Assembly (NCBI GenBank): GCA_965198755.1
Contig: OZ240673.1
Coordinates: 3,100,001-3,164,000 of the forward strand
Direction: 5' to 3'
Length of the DNA stretch: 64,000 nucleotides
DNA from: BOG-908 sp963692875
Lineage (GTDB): Bacteria; Pseudomonadota; Alphaproteobacteria; Acetobacterales; Acetobacteraceae
The position numbers and the translations under genes were made by a program. Shown piece after piece: positions 8,746 to 17,081 of the stretch (within the stretch, counting starts at the first letter, position 1; the number at the start of each line of letters is the position of its first letter). The notes beneath the pieces are model-generated. The model searched no databases. It saw nothing but the letters and a program-made list of their open reading frames with translations, and was not told where the DNA came from.

Positions 8746-8841
8746 TCATCCGCGATACGCCCGCTGCTTCCAGATCACGCCACGCCCCGGTCGTGGTCCA
8801 GCGCCGAGTCGAGCGTTCGTGCTGCCGGCCACCCTGCTCAT
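8746..8841 (-). other. Junction mini-ORF (31 residues), HpnC-N/HpnB-C hybrid
   Basis: Begins MSRVAGSTNARLGAGPRPGR, where MSRVAGS resembles the HpnC start MSGVADS, and ends GVIWKQRAYRG, matching the HpnB C-terminus GVIWKQRAYHG. Its ATG overlaps the previous mini-ORF stop by ATGA, and its stop is 15 bases from the hpnC ATG. A translated coupling peptide is possible; no other function is suggested. Confidence 0.5.
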
Positions 8842-8963
8842 CGACGCCAGCCCATCGGCGAAACCCTCATCCGTGATACGCCCGTTGCTTCCAGATCACG
8901 CCACGCCCCCGGTCGTGGTCCAGCGCCGAGCCGAGCGTTCGTGCTGCCGGCCACCCTGCTCAT
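8838..8963 (-). other. Junction mini-ORF (41 residues) after hpnB
   Basis: Starts MSRVAGSTNARLGAGPRPGA in the duplicate nearest hpnB, 25 bases beyond the hpnB stop. One extra C relative to the next copy shifts the frame so that it ends MRVSPMGWRR. Its TGA overlaps the following mini-ORF start (ATGA). Confidence 0.5.
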
Positions 8964-8988
8964 CGACGCCACCCCATCGGCGAAACCC

Positions 8989-10119
8989 TCATCCGTGATA
9001 CGCCCGTTGCTTCCAGATCACGCCACGCCCCCGGTAGTGGTCCAGCGCCGAGCCCAGCGTCGCCGCCGTGTAGAAGACGGCCGCACCCGGCAGGCAGGCC
9101 GCCCACCACGGGCTCAGGCCGAACCGCTTGAGCGTCGGAATATAGGACGCCGTCATCGCCGCCCAGCCCAGCAGGCCGAGCGCGCGTGCCCAGCCGTCGC
9201 CGAAGACCGCGGCGAGCGGCGGCACCAGCCAGATCAGCACCATGCCGGCCAGCGTGCCGGCGAGCAGCCAGGGCGAGTGGTCCAGCTGCACGTAGGCGCA
9301 GCGGGCCACCATGCGCCACACCTCGTTCGCGGTCTTGTAGGGGCGGATGCTGGTGGCCAGCCGGCTGTGGCCGAGCCAGATCCGCCCGGCCGCCTTCACG
9401 CGGCGGGCCAGCGTCACGTCGTCGATCAGCGCGCCGCGCATCGCCTCCAGCCCGCCCACGCGTGCCAGGGCGGCGGCGCGGATCAGCACCGTGCCGCCGG
9501 CAGCCGCGGCCATGCTGTTGCCGTCATCGTTCACCCACTCGAACGGGTAGAGCAGCTGGAAGAAGAACACGAAGGGCGGCACCAGCGCGTGCTCGATGGC
9601 GCTGTCCACGTGCAGCGCCACCATCTCAGAGGCCATGTCCAGGCGCCCGTCCTCCAGCTTGGCCACCAGGCTGGCCAGGTGCAGCGGCTGATGCACGATG
9701 TCGGCGTCCGTCAGCAGCAGCAGCTCGGCACGGCCGGCGGCCGCGATGCCCTGGGACAGCGCCCACAGCTTGCCGCTCCAGCCAGGCGGGTGGGCGGCGC
9801 CGCGCAGCACGGTCAGGCGCGGGTCGGCGATGGCGTCGGCCAGGCGGCCGGTGCCGTCGCTGCTGAGGTCGTCCACCAGAATCACCCGCAGCGTGCCGTC
9901 GTAGTCCTGGGCCAGCAGGCTGCGCAGGCAGGCGGTGATGCTGGCGGCCTCGTTGCGCGCCGGCACCACGATGGTGACCGGCGGCATCGGGCGGCGCGGT
10001 GTGAGCGCGGGCGAGGGCAGGCTGGGGCCGGCCTGCCAGAAGCGGCCGTGGCCGGCGAGCAGGTAGATCCAGATTGCCAACGCGCTGGCGGCGAGCCAGG
10101 TCAGGAGCAAGGCAAGCAA
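8989..10119 (-). CDS. hpnB: Hopanoid-associated glycosyltransferase HpnB
   Basis: A membrane GT2-type enzyme of the hopanoid operon, presumed to act on hopanoid head groups. The 376 residues begin with a membrane segment (LALLLTWLAASALAIWIYLL), then the GT-A fold: PPVTIVVPARNEAASITACL, VILVDDLSSDGT, LLLTDADIVH, with Q/RxxRW-like elements replaced by RPYKTANEVWRMVARCAYVQ; two further membrane spans follow. The best start is TTG 10119, which lies in the terminal repeat of AB element 4. Alternative TTG at 10110. Confidence 0.9.
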   Translation of the reverse strand: MLALLLTWLAASALAIWIYLLAGHGRFWQAGPSLPSPALTPRRPMPPVTIVVPARNEAASITACLRSLLAQDYDGTLRVILVDDLSSDGTGRLADAIADPRLTVLRGAAHPPGWSGKLWALSQGIAAAGRAELLLLTDADIVHQPLHLASLVAKLEDGRLDMASEMVALHVDSAIEHALVPPFVFFFQLLYPFEWVNDDGNSMAAAAGGTVLIRAAALARVGGLEAMRGALIDDVTLARRVKAAGRIWLGHSRLATSIRPYKTANEVWRMVARCAYVQLDHSPWLLAGTLAGMVLIWLVPPLAAVFGDGWARALGLLGWAAMTASYIPTLKRFGLSPWWAACLPGAAVFYTAATLGSALDHYRGRGVIWKQRAYHG

Positions 10120-10280
10120 GGCCTTCTTTTTTGAAAAAAAGAAGCAAAAAACTTTTGTCCTGGCGCTGTCGCAGGCGCCTTGGTTTGTCCGGCGATGGTT
10201 GGCTTCGGGGCCGGCAAGGAAGCAAAAGTTTTTTGGTTCTTTTTTTCAAAAAAGAACTGCTTGCTTGCCTTGCCTTGCCT
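10107..10280 (-). repeat. AB element 4 (full, B-to-A)
   Basis: Fills the hpnA-hpnB spacer. The longest copy (about 174 bp), with an extended centre (GGCGCTGTCGCAGGCGCC, then a 40-base insert). Both arms are of the TTTTTT class. Outer ends are extended as repeated AAGGC/TTGCC units. Confidence 0.95.
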
Positions 10281-11260
10281 CAAGCCGCGAACCACGCCAC
10301 CGCGTCCTCAATCGCCTGCACCGCCGGCCGAGGCGCATACCCCAGCTTCGCGCGCGCCTTGGCACTGGAAAAGAACATCTTCTTGCGCGCCATCGCCAGC
10401 GTCTCCCGCGTCACAACCGGTTCGATGCCGAAGCGGGCCAGCGCCTCGCAGGCCAGCGCCAGCGGGTAGAGCGGGGCAATTGGCAGCCGCACCCGCGGCG
10501 GGGTGCGGCCGGCGGCGCGGGCGACGGCTGCGAACAAGGCGCCGAGGGAGAAGTCCTCGCCGCCAAGGATGTATTTCTCGCCCACCACGCCGCGTTCGAG
10601 CGCGAGCGCGTGGCCCTCGGCGACGTCGTCCACGTGGACGATGTTCAGCCCGGTTTCCACATAGGCGGGCATGCGGCCGGTAGCGGCGTCGCGGATCATC
10701 TTGCCGGTGGGGGTGGGTTTGATGTCGCGCGGGCCCACCGGGGTGGACGGGTTGACGATGACCACCGGCATCGCGTGGTCGCGCACCAGCGCCAGCACCG
10801 CCTGTTCGGCGTGGTATTTGGACTGCTTGTAGTGGCCGACGATCTTCTCCGGATGCACCTCGGTGGTCTCGTCGGCTATCGTGCCGTCACCCACCAGGCC
10901 GAGTGCGGCCACGCTGCTGCAGTAGACGATGCGTTCGACGCCCTGGGCCTGGGCGGCCAGCAACAGGGCGCGGGTGCCCGCGACGTTGGCCTGCATCATG
11001 CGGTCCGGGTCGGGCACCCACAGCCGGTAGTCGGCGGCGACGTGGAACAGGTAGCGGCAGCCTTCGGCGGCGCGGGCGAGAGAGGCGGGGTCGGTCAGGT
11101 CGCCGAGGGCGAGCTCGGCCGGCAGGTCCGCGATGTTGCTGCGGTCGCTGCCCGGGCGGACCAGCAGGCGCAACGTGTGACCGCGCGCCAGCAGCGTGCG
11201 GGCAACGGCGGAGCCGACGAACCCCGTAGCGCCGGTGACAAGTGTAGGGGGGGATGACAT
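10280..11260 (-). CDS. hpnA: Hopanoid-associated sugar epimerase/dehydratase HpnA
   Basis: An NAD-dependent SDR-family protein of the hopanoid operon. Its 326 residues start with PTLVTGATGFVGSAVARTLL (NAD-binding GxxGxxG), then VYCSSVAALG and an extended-SDR YKQSKYHAEQAVL catalytic Tyr-Lys pair. Family members are thought to modify the sugar of composite hopanoids. ATG 11260 has AGGAA 8 bases upstream. As the first gene of the run, the operon promoter should lie in 11261-11400; no clear hexamers are visible there. Confidence 0.93.
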   Translation of the reverse strand: MSSPPTLVTGATGFVGSAVARTLLARGHTLRLLVRPGSDRSNIADLPAELALGDLTDPASLARAAEGCRYLFHVAADYRLWVPDPDRMMQANVAGTRALLLAAQAQGVERIVYCSSVAALGLVGDGTIADETTEVHPEKIVGHYKQSKYHAEQAVLALVRDHAMPVVIVNPSTPVGPRDIKPTPTGKMIRDAATGRMPAYVETGLNIVHVDDVAEGHALALERGVVGEKYILGGEDFSLGALFAAVARAAGRTPPRVRLPIAPLYPLALACEALARFGIEPVVTRETLAMARKKMFFSSAKARAKLGYAPRPAVQAIEDAVAWFAA

Positions 11261-11331
11261 GCCGGCGTTCCTAGCCGATCAGCAGCCCAAGCCCAACAAG
11301 TCGGAGGAAGCGCATCAGGCGACGAGCCCAA

Positions 11332-11382
11332 GGGAACAAAAGTTTTTTGGTTCTTTTTTTCAAAAAAGAACTGCTTGCTTTC
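11332..11382 (-). repeat. AB element 5 (solo A arm)
   Basis: Only the A arm: AACAAAAGTTTTTTGGTTC, the hairpin, and CTGCTTGCTT. No GCGACAGC box and no B arm on the left, where the sequence is ordinary. It lies 18 bases before the DsrE-like gene start. Confidence 0.9.
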
Positions 11383-11400
11383 TTCTTGCCAGAGAGATCC

Positions 11401-11838
11401 ATGCGCCCCCTCCTAGCCGCTCTAGTGCTTGTCCCGCTAACTGCCCAGGCCGAAGCGCCGGCCGGCTACTACAGCTTCCAGAAGGTCGTCTATCAGAACG
11501 ACGGCGGCTGGCCCGACGACCACGCCTACTTCACGCGTCTGTTGCGCAACCTGACCAACCATCTCAACGCGGTAGACGGCCGCGCGCAGATTGACGTGGT
11601 GGATTTCGGCGCCGGGGTGAAGCTGTTCCAGATGGCCAACACGGACCAGTCGCTTGCCGCAAGCATCGACGCGTTGCGCGGCCGCGGCGTGCGATTCCTG
11701 ATGTGCCACAATACGCTGGAGGGCCTGGGGCTGACGCCGGCCGCGCTCTATAAGGTGGGCGCCGGCGACGTGGTGCCGAGCGGGGTGGCGGAGCTGGCGC
11801 GGCTGCAGGGGCTGGGGTTCGTCTACCTGCACCCGTGA
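11401..11838 (+). CDS. Exported DsrE-family protein
   Basis: A 145-residue protein with a signal peptide (MRPLLAALVLVPLTAQAEAP). The rest has the DsrE/DsrF-like fold of sulfur-relay and small redox proteins: VDVVDFGAGVKLF-like strand, LRGRGVRFLMCHNTLEGLGL with one cysteine, then GVAELARLQGLGFVYLHP. Exported DsrE homologues of unknown role are common in proteobacteria. The ATG lies just beyond AB element 5. It stands alone ahead of rlmE. Confidence 0.75.
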   Translation: MRPLLAALVLVPLTAQAEAPAGYYSFQKVVYQNDGGWPDDHAYFTRLLRNLTNHLNAVDGRAQIDVVDFGAGVKLFQMANTDQSLAASIDALRGRGVRFLMCHNTLEGLGLTPAALYKVGAGDVVPSGVAELARLQGLGFVYLHP

Positions 11839-11902
11839 CGGGGGCGGTGCGCGGTTTCCGGAAGGGGCGGCTTTCTTGCTGCTTTCTTGCTATAGGCTGC
11901 GG

Positions 11903-12577
11903 ATGCCAGGCAAGAAGACCAGCAACCCGCGCAACCTCGCGGTCACCCTGCGCACCTCGCGCGGCCGCAGCCCGGCGCAGCAGCGCTGGCTGGCGCGCCA
12001 GCTCAACGACCCCTACGTGGCCGCGGCGCGTGCCCAGGGATACAGGTCGCGCGCGGCGTTCAAGCTGATCGAGCTGGACGAGCGGTTCCATCTGATCACC
12101 CGCTTCTGCCGGGTGCTGGATTTGGGTGCGGCACCTGGCGGGTGGACGCAGGTGGCGTTGCAGCGCGGAGCAGGGTCCGTGGTGGGGGTGGACCTGCTGC
12201 CGGTCGAACCCGTCTCCGGTGCCACGCTGATCCAGGGCGACTTCGACGACCCGGACATGCCGGCGCGGCTGAGGGAGCTGATGGGCGGGCCGGCCGACCT
12301 GGTGCTGTCCGACATGGCGCCGAACACCACCGGGCACGCCGGCACCGACCACATCCGCATCATGGGGCTTGCCGAACTGGCGCTGCACTTCGCGTGCTCG
12401 GTGCTGAACCCGGGCGGGGCGTTCGTGGCCAAGGTGTTCCAGGGCGGGTCCGAGCGGGACATGCTGGTGCCGATGAAGCAGCGTTTCGCGACGGTGAAAC
12501 ACGCCAAGCCGCCGGCTAGCCGGAAGGAGAGCAGCGAGCTTTATGTGGTGGCCCAGGGGTTCAAGGGTTTGGGGTGA
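11903..12577 (+). CDS. rlmE: 23S rRNA 2'-O-methyltransferase RlmE (FtsJ)
   Basis: Methylates the 2'-O of U2552 in the 23S A-loop using S-adenosylmethionine. The 224 residues contain YRSRAAFKLIELDERF, VLDLGAAPGGWTQVAL (SAM site), DLVLSDMAPNTTGH, FVAKVFQGG and SSELYVVAQGFK, giving the catalytic K-D-K-E tetrad. The start is ATG 11903 (MPGKKTSNPRN); the upstream in-frame ATG at 11876 would add nine unlikely residues. Confidence 0.96.
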   Translation: MPGKKTSNPRNLAVTLRTSRGRSPAQQRWLARQLNDPYVAAARAQGYRSRAAFKLIELDERFHLITRFCRVLDLGAAPGGWTQVALQRGAGSVVGVDLLPVEPVSGATLIQGDFDDPDMPARLRELMGGPADLVLSDMAPNTTGHAGTDHIRIMGLAELALHFACSVLNPGGAFVAKVFQGGSERDMLVPMKQRFATVKHAKPPASRKESSELYVVAQGFKGLG

Positions 12578-12599
12578 CACGCGGGGGGCATTGCAGAGG

Positions 12600-12748
12600 A
12601 AAGGAAGGCAAGCGCTTCTTTTTCGAGAAAAAGAAGCAAAAAGCTTTTATCTCGGCTGTCGCGGACGGCTGAGACGACGCGGTCCGCCGTGACGTGACCC
12701 CGGGGAACGAAAGTCAACGCTTCAGTTGTTTGACGAACTGCTTGCCTG
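12600..12748 (-). repeat. AB element 6 (full, B-to-A, decayed A arm)
   Basis: B arm intact with the C/G-substituted hairpin CTTCTTTTTC/GA/GAAAAAGAAG and GCAAAAAGCTTTT. The GGCTGTCGCGGAC box follows. The A arm has lost its hairpin (GAACGAAAGTC ... GAACTGCTTGCC). Positions 12749-13043 hold no gene I can support. Confidence 0.85.
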
Positions 12749-13043
12749 GCCCGCGAGCACCAGTGTGGCCCTGATATGGCAGCGGCCCTGCGGCTTGGCT
12801 CCCAGAACCCGGCGAGGAAAGGGCCAGCTTCGCGGAAGATAGCGATGTGTCCTCTGCTGTCGCCGAGATCTCGCAGCGCGCGCTCCGCAACAGAAACGGT
12901 TAGTTTTTCTTGAAGCGCTTGGCTGCGTGTCATCGGCCTGCGGCTGCCGGTGCCTGAGAGACTGCAAGGTAGCACTGTCTAAACATTTGGCTTGCATAAT
13001 GGCCGTTGGCTCACTAAGCCGTGAGCTGGAGGCTGAGCATACA

Positions 13044-14297
13044 ATGTTTGTCGGTCGTTCCTTGCCACAACAGATCGACCGATTTGCGCACGCCCCGAAG
13101 CTCGCCTACATCGATGCACTGCGCGGATATGCGGTATTGCTGGTGATCACCGCGCACGTCGGCGGGATGCTGGCGCAGCTTCCCTACCCGTTAAAAAAGC
13201 TGACGAACTACGGCGTGACCGGGGTGCAGCTGTTCTTCCTGCTCAGCTGCGTCACCTTGCTGCTGTCCTGGCAGGCCGACAAACACCGAAACACCGTCAA
13301 CCTGAAACGTTTTTGGCTTCGCCGCCTGTTCCGCATTGCACCGATGTATTACCTCGCGGCCGCCTTCTATTTCTGGGCCGAGCCGCCAGCCGGCGGCTTC
13401 GACCCTGGCCGCCTGCTGGCAAGCCTGCTGTTTGTAAACGCCTGGCACCCTGCGCTGACGAACCTTCTGGCCGGCAACTGGCAGGTCGTCCCGGGTGGCT
13501 GGAGTATCGGCGTGGAGATGAACTTCTACCTTCTCTTTCCGCTGATTGCAGCCCAGGTACGATCGATGCGAACGGCGCTGGCCTTCGCGACGCTTGCTCT
13601 GCTGGTGGGTTCCGCCGCCAACATCCTGACGGCGGGCTTGCTACCGGTATCCTACGCACAAGATAGCTGTGAGAGGTTCCTATACTTCTGGTTGCCGAAC
13701 CAGATCGTCGTCTTCGCGCTCGGCACCGTGCTTTACCAAGCACTCGATCTTCTGATGACGCCCCGCTTCTCCGGTGTGGCCAGCTTCCTGCAACGGCGAA
13801 GCACGCTGGTCGTGCTGGCTTGCATCGCCGCGAGCATCGTGGCTGCCAATTTGCCGTGGCCGCACCGCCTGCCGGTAGCGCTGCCATTGCTGCTGCCGAC
13901 CCACGTAATGGCGTCGCTGATCTACATGGTGCTGGTGGCCACGCTGGCGAACGCGCCGGCCAGCCCGTTCGTCAACGACGTAGCCTGCTCCTTCGGCAAA
14001 GTCAGCTTCAGCGCCTACCTCCTGCACTTCTTCGTGCTGCATAAGCTTTGCCTGCTGATGCCAGCGGTGTTCGACCGGTCTGCTACCGGCTGGCACGCGA
14101 TCCTGGTGTATGCGGCGCTTTGGGCAACGACCGTGCCGATCACCTACGGCCTGTCGAAGATCGCGTTCCAGTTTGTCGAGCAGCCCTGTCTCTCGTGGGG
14201 ACAACGTATCTTGCGAAACCGGCCGTCCAGACCGACGCAGTCGAGAAACCTGGAAGTGCAACAAGCTGCTCCGTCACTTATGTCGCACACCGCGTAA
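13044..14297 (+). CDS. Membrane acyltransferase, acyltransferase-3 (OafA/YrhL) family
   Basis: A 417-residue integral membrane protein that would O-acylate cell-surface carbohydrate. It opens with the family signature KLAYIDALRGYAVLLVITAH (RG and catalytic-type His). WLRRLFRIAPMYYLAA and GGWSIGVEMNFYLLFP are further conserved blocks, with about ten hydrophobic segments. ATG 13044 has a GGAGG 11 bases upstream; ATG 12999 and an earlier frame opening give less likely extensions. It stands alone between rlmE and trpF. The substrate cannot be told. Confidence 0.88.
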   Translation: MFVGRSLPQQIDRFAHAPKLAYIDALRGYAVLLVITAHVGGMLAQLPYPLKKLTNYGVTGVQLFFLLSCVTLLLSWQADKHRNTVNLKRFWLRRLFRIAPMYYLAAAFYFWAEPPAGGFDPGRLLASLLFVNAWHPALTNLLAGNWQVVPGGWSIGVEMNFYLLFPLIAAQVRSMRTALAFATLALLVGSAANILTAGLLPVSYAQDSCERFLYFWLPNQIVVFALGTVLYQALDLLMTPRFSGVASFLQRRSTLVVLACIAASIVAANLPWPHRLPVALPLLLPTHVMASLIYMVLVATLANAPASPFVNDVACSFGKVSFSAYLLHFFVLHKLCLLMPAVFDRSATGWHAILVYAALWATTVPITYGLSKIAFQFVEQPCLSWGQRILRNRPSRPTQSRNLEVQQAAPSLMSHTA

Positions 14298-14426
14298 TAA
14301 AAATATGCAGGCATCAGCCGACGTAGCCCAGGTTCATACGGGGAGAGCCGCGCCATAGCAGATCTCTTCCAAATCTATCGATTGGAAATCGTATTTTATG
14401 GTCTGAAGCTTTGACCGGTGACAGGG

Positions 14427-14559
14427 AAAGCAAGCAGTTCTTTTTTGAAAAAAAGAACCAAAAAACTTTTATTCCCTTAGGCGCGCGCTGAAGGAAACTC
14501 CGCGACAGCCGGACCAAAAGTCTTTTGCTTCTTTTCTTCAGAAAAGAAGGCCTTGCTTC
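14427..14559 (+). repeat. AB element 7 (full, A-to-B)
   Basis: Close relative of element 1: both share the GGCGCGCGCTG centre, the CTTTTCT/AGAAAAG hairpin in arm B, and an ACCGGTGACA tract just outside arm A. Arm B supplies the end of trpF. Confidence 0.95.
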
Positions 14560-15170
14560 GCTGCCGCCACGAACGCGCCAATGAGAGCAGGATCCTTCAC
14601 CCCAGGCGCGCTTTCCACCCCCGAAGAGACATCCACCGCCGCAGCATCACTCCGCGCGATCGCCTGCCGAACGTTGGCGGCGGTCAGGCCTCCGGCCAGA
14701 AGCCAGCCGAAAGACGGCGCGTAGCCGGACAGCAACCCCCAATCCACCGTCACCGCGTTGCCGCCAGGGCGGTCCGCGCCGGCGGGCGGCTTGGCTTCGA
14801 TGACCAGCCGGGACGCCTTGCCCGACTCGGCCGGCAGGTCTGCCCGTGCGGACACGCCAACAGACCGCCAGACCGGAACGCCGAACCTCTGGCTGATCTC
14901 GTCCACCCGAGGCGCCGGCGCGTAGAGCTGCAGCGCGTCGAGCGCGACGGCGTCCAACACTCGGGCGATCGCGTCGTCCGCGGGATCGACGAACAGGCCG
15001 ACGCGCAGCGGGCCCCCGGCCAGCCGCGACGACAGGGCGGCTGCCTGGGCGGCGCTGACGCAGCGGGGCGAGCGGTCGAAGAACACGAAGCCGACCCAAT
15101 CGGCGCCGGCCTGCGCGGCAGCATCGAAGGCGGCCGGGCTGTTCACGCCGCAGATCTTCACCTGCACCAC
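14538..15170 (-). CDS. trpF: Phosphoribosylanthranilate isomerase
   Basis: Performs the Amadori rearrangement of phosphoribosylanthranilate in tryptophan synthesis. The 210-residue TIM barrel starts MVQVKICGVNSPAAFDAAA with the catalytic cysteine, has VGFVFFDRSPRCVS and ends with LLAGGLTAANVRQAI and AAAVDVSSGVESAPGVKD (catalytic Asp). The start is GTG 15170. The last residues KQGLLF and the stop lie inside arm B of AB element 7, so the C-terminus is repeat-derived. It lies 14 bases after lapA in the sppA-ihfB-lapA-trpF run. Confidence 0.95.
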   Translation of the reverse strand: MVQVKICGVNSPAAFDAAAQAGADWVGFVFFDRSPRCVSAAQAAALSSRLAGGPLRVGLFVDPADDAIARVLDAVALDALQLYAPAPRVDEISQRFGVPVWRSVGVSARADLPAESGKASRLVIEAKPPAGADRPGGNAVTVDWGLLSGYAPSFGWLLAGGLTAANVRQAIARSDAAAVDVSSGVESAPGVKDPALIGAFVAAAKQGLLF

Positions 15171-15184
15171 GACTGGAGGTGAGG

Positions 15185-15514
15185 CTATTTCGGCCCGGCG
15201 AGCGCGGGGCGAACCGGCTGGGTGCGGGCGAAACGCGAGGCAGGCGTGGGGTCGTGCGCCTTCAGGGCGGCTTCCAACGCCGTGGCCCGCCGCTCGGCGC
15301 GACGGTGGCGGGCACGTGCCGCGACGGTGCCGAACCAGACGAACAGCGCGCCGAGAAAGAAGAACAGCCCCGACGCGGCCAGGATGGCGATGGACACTGG
15401 CACTTCGATGCTGAGGTCGGTCGGCCAGAGCCCGAGCGGCACCGGCTGCGGGTTCGACAAAGCGAACACCACCAACAGGATCAGAAACGGCAACAGGACC
15501 AGAACACGCAGCAT
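15185..15514 (-). CDS. lapA: LapA-domain (DUF1049) inner-membrane protein
   Basis: A 109-residue protein with two membrane segments (LRVLVLLPFLILLVVFAL and ISVAILAASGLFFFLGALFV-type spans) and the conserved SNPQPVPLGLWP between them, then a charged tail. This architecture and its place between ihfB and trpF match the LapA family, involved in lipopolysaccharide assembly regulation. I chose ATG 15514 (MLRVLVLLP); ATG 15550 would add 12 residues that overlap the adjacent solo A arm. Confidence 0.8.
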   Translation of the reverse strand: MLRVLVLLPFLILLVVFALSNPQPVPLGLWPTDLSIEVPVSIAILAASGLFFFLGALFVWFGTVAARARHRRAERRATALEAALKAHDPTPASRFARTQPVRPALAGPK

Positions 15515-15543
15515 GATGTGTTGTGCATAGGCCAAGAGCCCAG

Positions 15544-15593
15544 GAGACAAAAGTTATTTGGTTCTTTTTTCAAAAAAGAACCGCTTGCTTTCT
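15544..15593 (-). repeat. AB element 8 (solo A arm)
   Basis: AGACAAAAGTTATTTGGTTC, hairpin with six T and six A, then CCGCTTGCTTTCT. No B arm. It lies between ihfB (stop at 15592) and lapA. Confidence 0.88.
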
Positions 15594-15906
15594 AAGCCGA
15601 AGCCCGAGCTCGAGGCTTCTCCGCGACCGCCCGATTGACCCGTTCCCGCAAATCCTTGCCGGCCTTGAAGAACGGCACCGCCTTCTCGTCCACCGGCACG
15701 GCTTCCCCGGTGCGCGGGTTGCGCCCGGTGCGCGCGTCCCGCCGCTTGATGGTAAAAGCGCCGAAGCCGCGCAGCTCGACGCGTTCCCCGCGGGTCAGTG
15801 CGGCGGAGATTTCATCGAACACGGTGCCGACGATCAGCTCAACGTCAGGCGCGCGCAAATGCGGGTTCGCTGCCGCGAGCTCTGCGATCAGTTCCGACCT
15901 GGTCAT
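15592..15906 (-). CDS. ihfB: Integration host factor subunit beta
   Basis: A DNA-bending nucleoid protein that pairs with IhfA. The 104 residues show the full HU/IHF fold: MTRSELIAELAAANPHL, GRGERVELRGFGAF-type core, TIKRRDARTGRNPRTGEAVP (the beta-arm with RNP), VPFFKAGKDLRERVN. ATG 15906 gives the family start; the longer open frame upstream is not coding. It lies 43 bases after sppA. Confidence 0.95.
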   Translation of the reverse strand: MTRSELIAELAAANPHLRAPDVELIVGTVFDEISAALTRGERVELRGFGAFTIKRRDARTGRNPRTGEAVPVDEKAVPFFKAGKDLRERVNRAVAEKPRARASA

Positions 15907-15949
15907 CGGCACGTGCCGGCAGGCGCCTCGCCGGGCCCAGCCGCTCCCC

Positions 15950-16885
15950 CTAGTTCCGCACCAGCGAAGGCTGCCAGAGCGCGTAGAACCCGTCAACGCG
16001 CAGTGCCTGGCCGACCACCGATCCCAGCGCCGAGTGCTCGCCCAGCAGCAGGCCGAGCAGGCTGGTGGGCGCAAACTGCTGATACCAGTTGCCTCTCACC
16101 ACGTCGCTGACCGGCAGGCTGGCGTCCAGGCCGCGCGTCTTCTGCATCCAGCGCAGCGCCTGCTGTTCGCCGCCGAGCTCGTCGACCAGGCCGAGGCCGA
16201 GCGCCTGGCGGCCGGTATAAGCGCGGCCGTCGGCGAGCTGCTTCACGCGCGCCTTGTCCATGTGGCGGCCGGCGACGACGATGTCGACGAACTGGTCGTA
16301 GAGCTCGGCGACCAACCCCTGCAGGTAGGTGCGCCCGGCCGGCGAGAGCGGCTGGGTGAAGCTGGGTTGACCCTTCAGCGGGCCGGAGACCAGCGGGTCG
16401 GCACGCACGCCGAGATGGTCGAGCAGGCCGGAGACGTCGCCGGTCTCCAGGATGACGCCGATGGACCCGGTGAGCGTGCTCTCGCGGGCGACGATGTGGG
16501 GGGCGGCAACGGAAATCATGTAGCCGGCCGAGGCGGCGGTGCCGTCCATGACGGCGACCACCGGCTTGGCGCCGGCGAGCTGTGCCACCGCGTCGTGGAT
16601 GCCCTCGCCGCCGCCGACGTCGCCGCCCGGCGTGTCGAGGTGGAGCAGCACGCCGCGGACGGAGGGGTCCAGCCGAAGCTTGTCGAGCGCTTCGACCTGC
16701 TCGCGCCCGTCGCCGATGAGGCCGTTGATGGCGTAGCGGGTAACATGGGGGCCGCCGAGCGAGGTACGCTTCGGGGCGGCGAAGATGGCGGCCAGGACCA
16801 GTGCTGCGACGGCGAGGACGCGCCAGAAGGTGAGGCGGCGCTTGAGGCGCTGGCGGTCTATGAGGGCGTCGGCGTCGAGAGGCAT
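15950..16885 (-). CDS. sppA: Signal peptide peptidase SppA, short (36K) type
   Basis: A membrane-bound serine protease that degrades cleaved signal peptides. The 311-residue protein has one N-terminal membrane anchor (LAVAALVLAAIFAA), then LLHLDTPGGDVGGGEGIHDA, VAVMDGTAASAGYMISVAA with the nucleophile serine, STLTGSIGVI, and GRAYTGRQALGLGLVDELGG. ATG 16885 is preceded by no family sequence. It heads the sppA-ihfB-lapA-trpF run. Confidence 0.93.
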   Translation of the reverse strand: MPLDADALIDRQRLKRRLTFWRVLAVAALVLAAIFAAPKRTSLGGPHVTRYAINGLIGDGREQVEALDKLRLDPSVRGVLLHLDTPGGDVGGGEGIHDAVAQLAGAKPVVAVMDGTAASAGYMISVAAPHIVARESTLTGSIGVILETGDVSGLLDHLGVRADPLVSGPLKGQPSFTQPLSPAGRTYLQGLVAELYDQFVDIVVAGRHMDKARVKQLADGRAYTGRQALGLGLVDELGGEQQALRWMQKTRGLDASLPVSDVVRGNWYQQFAPTSLLGLLLGEHSALGSVVGQALRVDGFYALWQPSLVRN

Positions 16886-16940
16886 CTGCGAGTCCTTGTG
16901 GCGGGACGAAGGTGACGGTTCCGCTCTGGCTCCGGACCAT

Positions 16941-17012
16941 AAAGCAAGGCCTGCCAGCAGCAAAAAACTTTCGGGACGGCTGCCGCGGAGGGTTCTGCAA
17001 CGTGCAGCTCGG
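16941..17012 (-). repeat. AB element 9 (decayed B half)
   Basis: AAAGCAAGGCC, a broken hairpin, GCAAAAAACTTTCGGG, then GGCTGCCGCGGAGGGTTCTG. It lies about 55 bases upstream of the sppA start, within its probable promoter. Confidence 0.65.
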
Positions 17013-17081
17013 AGGAGATTAGGTTTGTCGCCGGGCGGGCTCATGTGACCGGCGGCCCTACAGCATGATCTCTGGCGTATG

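Larger units (their letters stand above)
8705..9070 (-). repeat. Three tandem copies (120-122 bp) of the hpnB-end/hpnC-start junction
   Basis: The anchor CATCGACGCC recurs at 8719, 8839 and 8961, and TTCCAGATCACGC at 8768, 8889 and 9011. Each unit joins the last codons of hpnB to the first codons of hpnC. The copy nearest hpnB carries the real hpnB end; the copy nearest hpnC carries the real hpnC start. Copies differ by scattered substitutions and single-base length changes in a C run (four or five C). Confidence 0.93.
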
